From: Goodfellowiella coeruleoviolacea
Lineage (GTDB): Bacteria > Actinomycetota > Actinomycetes > Mycobacteriales > Pseudonocardiaceae
Length of the DNA stretch: 64,000 bases
Reading direction: 5' to 3'
Assembly (NCBI RefSeq): GCF_024171785.1
Contig: NZ_JAMTCK010000014.1
Location: 161,508-225,507, forward strand
Shown here: in pieces, positions 55,419 to 64,000 of the stretch
Numbering within the stretch: the first letter of the stretch is position 1
How the letters are laid out: each line of letters opens with the position of its first letter
The notes under the pieces: generated by a model
Databases searched by the model: none
Told to the model about the DNA's origin: nothing
The model's input: only the letters and a program-made list of their open reading frames with translations
Translations under genes and position numbers: made by a program

Positions 55419-58403
55419 TCAGGCGCCCTCGCTGATCAGCCCGCTGACCGTGCGCGAGCGGGCCACCACGCTGGCGACCGCCGCCCGGGAGGCCACCCCT
55501 AACTTGGCGAAGACCCGGGCCAGGTGGGCCTCCACGGTCTTGTCGCTGACGCCGAGCCGGTGGGCGATCTGCCGGTTGGTGTGGCCGCCGGTCACCAGGC
55601 TGGCGACCTGGCGCTCGCGGGCGGTGAGCGCGTCCAGGCCCGCGCCCGGCTCCGGGGTGCCCTGACTGGCCCTGGCCAGCTTGCGCTGCCCGGCCATGGC
55701 CTCCTCGACCAGGCCCGTGGCACCGCACTCGCGCAGCAGCTGTTCGGCGCGGAACAGCTCGGCGGACGCCTTGACCCGCTTGCCGGCCGCGACCAGCACC
55801 GCGGCCGCGACCAGCCGAGCCCGGCCGGCGAGCAGCCGCCTGCCCTCCTTGCCGAACACCGTCTCGGCCAGCGCGGCCTGCTGGGCGGCGGCCGCCGGGT
55901 CGGTCGTGCTGAGCACCTGGGCGCCGGCCAGTGCGGCGAACCCGGCGAACCGGGGACCCAGCGCGGCGATCCGGTCGGCCCAGCCGCGGGCCTGGTCGAG
56001 GCGGCCGAGCGCGAGTTCGGCCCGCACCAGCACCTCGGCGACCTGGGCGCGGGCCGCCGGGACCACCCGGTCCAGCCCGGCGTCACCGGTCACCTCGGCC
56101 ACCGCGGCCAGCGCCCCCTGCGGATCACCGTGCAGCAGCCGGGCCTCGCCCAGCGCCAGCCAGGCCAGCGACCACCACAGGCCGCGGCTGGGCTCGGCCG
56201 CGCGGGTCGCGGCCACTCCGGCGGCCACGGCGGCCGCGGTCGCGCCCTGGTGGGACAGCGCCCGGCACTGCGCGACCAGGGACATGGTGCGCAGTTCCGT
56301 ACCGGGCAGGTTCGCCGCCGCCTCCACCGCCTCCTCGGCCCGTTCCGCCGCGGTCGCGACCGCGCCGAGGTCGAGGTGGGCCAGGGCGAGCGCGGTGAGC
56401 AGCCGGGGCAGGTCCACGGCGCGGCCGGCGGCGCGGGCCAGGTCCAGGGCGTGCTCCAGGTGGCGCAGCGCGCCGTCCGCGTCGCCCAGGTGCACCCGGC
56501 ACCAGCCGAGCCAGATCACGCCGTCCAGGTGGTCGGTGACGGCGGGGTCGGCGAGCCGGTCCAGCCGCGCGGTGGCCTCGGCGGCCAGTGCCGCCGCGGC
56601 GCTGAACTCGCCGACGGCCGCCCTGGCCAGCGCCGCCGCGGCCAGTGCGGCGACGTGCAGGCCGCGGTCGTCGAGCTGGGCCGCGGCGAGCACGGCCTCG
56701 TCGGCGCGGGCCGGGTCGAGTTCGACGCGGCAGTCCCCCGCACCGGCCAGCACGGCGTTGACCGTCAGTTCCAGGCGCAGCGCGACCGACTCGGCCGAGC
56801 CGGGCTCGACCTCACCGGCCAGTTCGTCGTCCACGCAGGTCACGGTCTGGGTGTGCCGGCCGAGCAGCCGGGTGATGGCGGCGCGCCGCACCACCAGCCG
56901 GATGCGGACCGCCGGGTCGGCGCCGTCGAGCAGGCCCATCGCCTGGGTCAGCGCGGCCTCGCTGTCCACCAACTGGCCGGCACTGGCCAGGGCCTGCGCC
57001 AGCAGCGACAGCAGCTCCCGTCGTTCACCGAGGAACTCCGGCCGGTCGGGCAGCAGCCGCAGCGCGGTCTGCAGCCACTGCGCGGCCACGGCCGGGTCGC
57101 GGCGCAGCACACCGCGCGCGGCCTCGCCGAGCACCCTGGTCGCGGCGGTGTCGCCGGCGCCGGCGGTGCGCTCGACGTGCGGGGCCATGGCCACGGCCGA
57201 GCCGCCGCGGGCCTCCAGCACCCGGGCGGCCCTGGCGTGCGCGGCGATCCGCCCGCCCGCGCCGATCGCCCGGTAGGTGACGTGCCGCACGACCGGGTGC
57301 CGGAAGGCGAACCGGGACGAGGTGCCCAGCTGGCGCACCAGGTCCCGGCTGGCCAGTTCGTCCATGGCGGTGAACACCTCGGCGGTGGACAGCCCGGCGA
57401 CCTCGGCGACCAGCCCGACCTCGAAGGGCTCGCCGAGCACGGCCGCGGCCTGCGCGGCCGCCCGGGTGGCCGGGTCCAGCGCGGACAGCTCAGCGTGCAG
57501 CATCCCGGTCAGCCGGGGGCACGGCCCGTCCGCGTCGGCTGGCCCGCCCCGGCGGGCCTCGGCCAGCACCTCCAGGTAGAACGGGTTGCCGCCGCTGGCC
57601 CGGTAGAGCGCGGTGCGGCCGGCCCGGCTCAGCCCGGGCGTGACGGACTCCAGCAGTTCGTCGGCGGCGGCCTGGTTGAGCGGGCCGAGCGGCAGGACCT
57701 GGAGCAGGCCGTGCCTGGCGGCCGAGCTGAGCGTGGCCGCCAACCCGGCCACCGCCTGTTTGGGCCGGTGCGCCATGGCCAGCAGCACCGGCGCGGCCGG
57801 TGGATGGCGCACCAGGTAGACGAGCAGGTCGGCGGAGTCCGCGTCGGCCCAGTGCACGTCGTCGAGCAGCAGCGCCAGACCGGTGTCCGCGGCGATGCGC
57901 GCCAACAGCTCGCGCACCGCCCGGAACAGCCGCCTGCGCTCGACGTCGTGCCCGCCCAGCGCGGGCTCCCCCCGCTCGGGGCCTTGGCCCTGGTCGACTC
58001 CGCCGTCGGCCAGGTGCGGGAACACCGCGGCCAGCGCCGGATCAGCGAGCAGCCGGCCGCGCCCGTCCGGACCCAGCCCGGCCACGTACTCGTCGATCGC
58101 GTCCGTGAACAGGGAGAACGGCACGTCCCGGTCGGCTTCGCAGCCCCGACCGGTGAGCACGGTCATCCGGGACGCGACGGTGTCCCGCTCCAACTCCAGC
58201 AGCAGCCTGGTCTTGCCGATGCCCGGTTCGCCGATGACCTCGATGGTCCGGCTGTGCCCTCGCCCGACCTCGCTGACGGCCCGCGACAGCACCTTGAGCT
58301 CCCCACCCCGCCCGAATATCGTGCGGGTGGCCTCCCCGTTACGGTTCACGGCCGGTCGGCGCCGAAAATGCGAGCGCTCGTCGTGAAACAGATCTTCCCC
58401 CAT
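55419..58403 (-). CDS. LAL-family LuxR transcriptional regulator (second in window)
   Basis: A 994-residue regulator. The N-terminal AAA ATPase has Walker A IGEPGIGKTRLLLEL (near residue 58) and Walker B LALLLDDVHWADADS. The middle is a TPR-like helical domain. The C-terminal LuxR HTH is LTARERQVASLVTGGHTNRQ, continuing IAHRLGVSDKTVEAHL. It is divergent from the PhyH-FAAL-NRPS operon and probably activates it. The start is uncertain: ATG 58403 has a poor ribosome-binding site, and an in-frame start exists at 58508. Confidence 0.9.
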   Translation of the reverse strand: MGEDLFHDERSHFRRRPAVNRNGEATRTIFGRGGELKVLSRAVSEVGRGHSRTIEVIGEPGIGKTRLLLELERDTVASRMTVLTGRGCEADRDVPFSLFTDAIDEYVAGLGPDGRGRLLADPALAAVFPHLADGGVDQGQGPERGEPALGGHDVERRRLFRAVRELLARIAADTGLALLLDDVHWADADSADLLVYLVRHPPAAPVLLAMAHRPKQAVAGLAATLSSAARHGLLQVLPLGPLNQAAADELLESVTPGLSRAGRTALYRASGGNPFYLEVLAEARRGGPADADGPCPRLTGMLHAELSALDPATRAAAQAAAVLGEPFEVGLVAEVAGLSTAEVFTAMDELASRDLVRQLGTSSRFAFRHPVVRHVTYRAIGAGGRIAAHARAARVLEARGGSAVAMAPHVERTAGAGDTAATRVLGEAARGVLRRDPAVAAQWLQTALRLLPDRPEFLGERRELLSLLAQALASAGQLVDSEAALTQAMGLLDGADPAVRIRLVVRRAAITRLLGRHTQTVTCVDDELAGEVEPGSAESVALRLELTVNAVLAGAGDCRVELDPARADEAVLAAAQLDDRGLHVAALAAAALARAAVGEFSAAAALAAEATARLDRLADPAVTDHLDGVIWLGWCRVHLGDADGALRHLEHALDLARAAGRAVDLPRLLTALALAHLDLGAVATAAERAEEAVEAAANLPGTELRTMSLVAQCRALSHQGATAAAVAAGVAATRAAEPSRGLWWSLAWLALGEARLLHGDPQGALAAVAEVTGDAGLDRVVPAARAQVAEVLVRAELALGRLDQARGWADRIAALGPRFAGFAALAGAQVLSTTDPAAAAQQAALAETVFGKEGRRLLAGRARLVAAAVLVAAGKRVKASAELFRAEQLLRECGATGLVEEAMAGQRKLARASQGTPEPGAGLDALTARERQVASLVTGGHTNRQIAHRLGVSDKTVEAHLARVFAKLGVASRAAVASVVARSRTVSGLISEGA

Positions 58404-58763
58404 GGTGTGCCGAGCCAGATCCGCAGGTGCATAGCCCTGCTCCTTTTCACCCCAGTTGATACAGCCTCGATCTTGTCTACCTCCGAAACCGAAACATGGC
58501 AAGCACACTCGATAACCTCACCCGGACGGTCGAGCCTTAAGCACACAGAGTGGCCCGTCCCGCGCGCTGCTCTCAGGGATTTCCCTAACTTGCCGCCCGA
58601 CCCCCTGGGGCACATAAGCTGGCGCTGCGGCCAGGAGGGGATTCGCGGCTACCCCGGGAACGGGGTTGGGACTTCAGTTCTCCCCGCCGCCGGAGCGAAT
58701 AGATTCGAGCAGCCGGAAATCAATCCGGAAAGAAATCGCCGGCGGACCGACCGCGAGGAACAC
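58404..58763. promoter_or_regulatory. Divergent promoter between the LAL regulator and the NRPS operon, with a palindromic box
   Basis: 360 bp, no gene. A perfect palindrome, AGGGATTTCCCT at 58575-58586, closely matches the core of the PAS-LuxR (PimM-type) box, GGGAWWTCCC. It lies near the middle of the divergent region, as expected for an activator site. GCGAGGAA precedes the PhyH ATG. Confidence 0.6.
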
Positions 58764-60011
58764 ATGACTTCGATTCTGGGAGCGGGAATGCGCGAACTGG
58801 TGGATTCGACTCGGATCGCGGACGACCCGGCCGCGCTGCGCGCCCGGGTCGCCGACGAGGGATACCTGTTCTTCCGCGGCCTGCTGGATCCGGCGCCGAT
58901 CCAAAAGCTCGCCAGGGACATCCGCACCGCTTTGCAGGCCGACGGCTGGCTGGCGGAGGGCGTCGACCCGGACGTGGCCGAGCTGCGCCCGCCGGCCCGG
59001 GACTTCAAGAATGTGAACTTTTTACCTGGATATACCAATGTGCAGAAAATCGAATACCTGCACGCCCTGCCGCACCAGCCCGCGCTGACCAGCGTGGTGC
59101 AGGCGCTGATCGGTCCGGACGTGTTCTGCCACCCACGCAAGGTGGCCCGGCTGGTCTGGCCGACCGAACTGGGCACCACCCCCGGCATCTACGTCCACCA
59201 GGACTTCGTGGTCGAGGGCGTGATGGACATGTTCACCACCTGGGTGCCGTTCGTGGACTGCCCGCCGGAACTGGGCGGGCTGGCCATCCTCACCGGGTCG
59301 CAGAACGAGGGCGTCAGCCCCAGGTTCGACCACGTCGACCCGGCCGACGACCGCTGGGCGACCACCTCCTACCAGGTGGGCGACGTGCTGCTGTTCCACT
59401 GCCTGACCGCGCACGGCGCCCTGCCCAACCGGACCGACCGGCTGCGCCTGTCCGCTGACTACCGCTGGCAGTCGGCGGCGACCCCGGTCCCGGCCGAGGC
59501 ACTCGGCCCGCACCTGGCCGGCGCCCTGCCCGGTTGGGACGAGCTGGGCGCGAACTGGACGACCCGGTCCTGGGTGCGCCCGCCGGCGGGGGTGCGGGTG
59601 GTCGAGCGCACCGGCGGCGAGGCCGCCGAGATACCCCCGTCCGAGTTCGTCACCGTGCCCGCGCAGACCCCGGCCGAGGGCGAGCACGTGGTGCTGGCGG
59701 GACTGTTCAACAACATGCGCGACGCGTTCCGGCCGACCAAGGCCGGTTCCCGCGAGGCGGTGATCGACTACCACATCACCGGGAAAAACGGCACCGACCA
59801 CCATTGGCAGCTCGTGGTTTCCGGCGGGGAATGCTCGGTGGCCGCGGCCGGCCAGCGGGCCGGCCAGGTGGCGATCAGCTCGTCATTCAGCGACTACCTC
59901 CGGATCGTGTCCGGAAAAATGGACCCGATGAGCGCGCTGGGATCCGGCCGACTGCGGATCGAGGGCGCGGCGGAACTCGCCGTGGAACAGTTGAACTGGT
60001 TCCGGGACTGA
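58764..60011 (+). CDS. PhyH-type Fe(II)/2-oxoglutarate dioxygenase fused to an SCP2 sterol-carrier domain
   Basis: A 415-residue two-domain protein. Residues about 20-270 are a phytanoyl-CoA hydroxylase-like dioxygenase with the iron ligands His145 and Asp147 (YVHQDF) and distal His217 (TAHGALPNRTDRLRLS). Residues about 310-415 are an SCP2 lipid-binding domain (SSSFSDYLRIVSGKMDPMSA, LRIEGAAELAVEQL). It is the first gene of an operon with a fatty acyl-AMP ligase and an NRPS, so a good guess is hydroxylation of a lipid chain before or after it is loaded; an NRPS-bound amino acid is the alternative. Confidence 0.87.
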   Translation: MTSILGAGMRELVDSTRIADDPAALRARVADEGYLFFRGLLDPAPIQKLARDIRTALQADGWLAEGVDPDVAELRPPARDFKNVNFLPGYTNVQKIEYLHALPHQPALTSVVQALIGPDVFCHPRKVARLVWPTELGTTPGIYVHQDFVVEGVMDMFTTWVPFVDCPPELGGLAILTGSQNEGVSPRFDHVDPADDRWATTSYQVGDVLLFHCLTAHGALPNRTDRLRLSADYRWQSAATPVPAEALGPHLAGALPGWDELGANWTTRSWVRPPAGVRVVERTGGEAAEIPPSEFVTVPAQTPAEGEHVVLAGLFNNMRDAFRPTKAGSREAVIDYHITGKNGTDHHWQLVVSGGECSVAAAGQRAGQVAISSSFSDYLRIVSGKMDPMSALGSGRLRIEGAAELAVEQLNWFRD

Positions 60012-60026
60012 GGCGGGACGCGAGCA

Positions 60027-61699
60027 ATGAACCGCACATCGCCGAACTCCTTCACCGATATCCTCGCGCACCGGGCCGAGCACACGCCGGAGCGCACCGC
60101 CTATCATTTCGTGAGCGGCGAGGACACCGACACCGTGTCCTATGCCCAGCTTTACCGATCCGTTCTCGCCGCATCGGCGGCGCTGCGGGAACACGCCCGA
60201 CCGGGCGAGCGGGTGCTGTTGCTGCCCGGCCCCGGCGAGCGTTTCGTGGTGGCCTTTCTCGCCGCCCTGCATTCGGGGCTCATCGCCGTGCCCAGTTATC
60301 CGCCGGTCAACCCGAAGAACCTGGCCAGGTTGCGGGCGGTCAGCGCGGACGCCACCCCGGTCGCGGTGGTCGCCGACGCCCCCGTGCTGGACCTGCTGCC
60401 CGCCGACGACCCGGTCTTCGCCGGGCTGGCCCGGCTGGACGCGGCCACCCTGGGCGCCGGCACGCCCGACCCGGTCGCCGCCGTCCCGGCCAGCCCGGCG
60501 TTCCTGCAGTACACGTCGGGTTCGACCGGGGTGCCCAAGGGGGTGATGGTCACCCACGCCAACCTGCTGCACAACTCCGCGGTCATCGCCGGCCAGATGC
60601 GGCTGGACGACGGGTCCACGCTGGTCAGCTGGCTGCCGCCGTACCACGACATGGGTCTGGTCGGCGGGGTGCTGCAACCGCTGTTCTCCGGCTTCCCCGG
60701 GGTGCTGACCCCGCCCATGGAGTTCCTCCAACAGCCCATGCGCTGGCTGCGGCTGATCTCCCGGTTCGGCGCCACCGTCAGCGGCGGCCCGGACTTCGCT
60801 TTTGAGCTGTGTGTGCGTCGATACCGGCCGGACACCGCGGACGATGACGACCTCGACCTGAGCAGTTGGACAGTGGCCTTCTCCGGCTCCGAGCCGATCC
60901 GCCCCAGCACCCTGAACCGGTTCACGGAAACCTTTGCGCCACGCGGGTTTCATCGCTCGGCGTGGTTTCCCTGTTACGGGCTGGCCGAGGCGACCCTGTT
61001 CGTCAGTGGCGGCCCGGTGGGGGCACCGGAGCCAGTCACCCGAACGGTGGCATCCGATGGACCCGATGGTGGCACCGAACACGTCGCGTGCGGGCAGCTG
61101 CCCGACGACCTCGACGTCCGGATCGTCGCCCAGGACGGCGACACCCCGCTGCCCGACGGCGAGGTGGGCGAGATCGTGGTGGCGGGCGCCAGCGTCACCG
61201 CCGGCTACTGGAACGGCCGTGCGCCCGAGCAGTTCGGACTGCGGCTGCCCGGTCGCGCGGAGCCGTTCCTGCGCACGGGTGATCTCGGCCTGATCGCCGA
61301 CGGCCAGCTCTACATCACCGGACGGCTCAAGGACGTACTGATCATCCGGGGCCGCAACCACTACCCGCAGGACGTGGAGGCGTGCGCCGAGCGCAGTCAC
61401 GACCTGGTGCGCGCGCACGGCGTGGCCGCGTTCACCGCGCCCGGCGCCGACGGCGACCGGCTGGTCGTGGTCGCGGAGATGTTCCAGCGCAAGGACCCCG
61501 AGGAGATCGCCGCCGCGACCGCCGCGATCCGCCGGGCCGTCGCTGAGGAACTGGGGCTGCACGTGCACACCGTCACCCCGGTCCGGGCCCGCGCCCTGCC
61601 GCGCACCGCCAACGGCAAGCTCCAGCGCCAGGAGTGCCGGCGCCAGTTCCTCGACGGCGCGCTGAACCTGCTGGTGAGCGCCGGTCAGGAGGCGGCGCG

Positions 61700-61703
<4 letters not shown>
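60027..61703 (+). CDS. Fatty acyl-AMP ligase (FAAL)
   Basis: A 558-residue ANL-superfamily enzyme with LQYTSGSTGVPKGVMVTHAN (near residue 155), WLPPYHDMGLVGGVLQPL and FPCYGLAEATLFVSGG, the last two being typical of FAALs rather than CoA ligases. FAALs make acyl-adenylates and pass the acyl chain straight to a carrier protein. The next gene begins with such a carrier domain and overlaps this one (GTGA), so the FAAL should start a lipopeptide. The C-terminal Lys is in RTANGKLQRQ. It follows the PhyH-SCP2 gene by 15 bp. Confidence 0.93.

Positions 61704-64000
<2,297 letters not shown>

Overview
The window is uniformly high-GC, with GTG starts, GTGA/ATGA gene overlaps, Tat signal peptides and two groups of biosynthetic genes. 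This is the picture of a filamentous actinomycete, probably Pseudonocardiales; the order is inferred from gene style, and no rRNA or tRNA marker is present.

Region 1 (1-23355) is most of a polyketide cluster. A modular type I PKS enters from the left edge (minus strand). Its loading module is CoA ligase - dead KR - ACP, followed by KS and the start of AT. Facing it is a dpgA-dpgB-dpgC operon (type III PKS for 3,5-dihydroxyphenylacetyl-CoA plus helper and oxygenase). Further on lie an IS701-like protein that has lost catalytic Asp residues, a complete methoxymalonyl-ACP set (fkbK, J, I, H and G types), a LAL/LuxR giant regulator, a SARP giant regulator, and an aldehyde dehydrogenase-dpgD pair. 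Read together, the genes suggest that a type III PKS makes a dihydroxyphenyl unit. This would be oxidised and shortened to a 3,5-dihydroxybenzoate-type starter, activated by the PKS ligase domain and extended with at least one methoxymalonyl unit. That starter logic is known for kendomycin; combining it with methoxymalonate is what I would follow up.

Region 2 (23400-36000) is a mixed set: a Tat-exported M15-like peptidase, a DUF6807 (PmoA-like)/cupin pair, a secreted serine protease, a DUF1152 protein, a DoxX membrane protein, a 1.4-kb gene-poor stretch with one possible 40-residue gene, a lone hisG, a Tat-exported flavin amine oxidase and a GH15 glycosidase.

Region 3 (36000-51900) is carbohydrate uptake. 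A LacI repressor faces an frcBCA-K-like operon (lipoprotein, permease, ATPase, kinase) across a perfect 24-bp palindrome. A ROK regulator faces a MalEFGK-type transporter that ends in a GH63 glucosylglycerate hydrolase-like enzyme. Between them lie a quinone oxidoreductase/TetR pair, a frameshifted gene remnant, and a DUF4396 membrane protein with a His-rich tail behind a CsoR-type copper box. A YbdK-type ligase and a universal stress protein follow.

Region 4 (52500-64000) has a translationally coupled cation/H+ antiporter and DUF885 protein and a second LAL/LuxR regulator. These are followed by the beginning of a lipopeptide-type NRPS operon: PhyH-SCP2 fusion dioxygenase, fatty acyl-AMP ligase, and an ACP-C-A synthetase running off the right edge. 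No CRISPR array, tRNA, rRNA or intact insertion sequence was seen.
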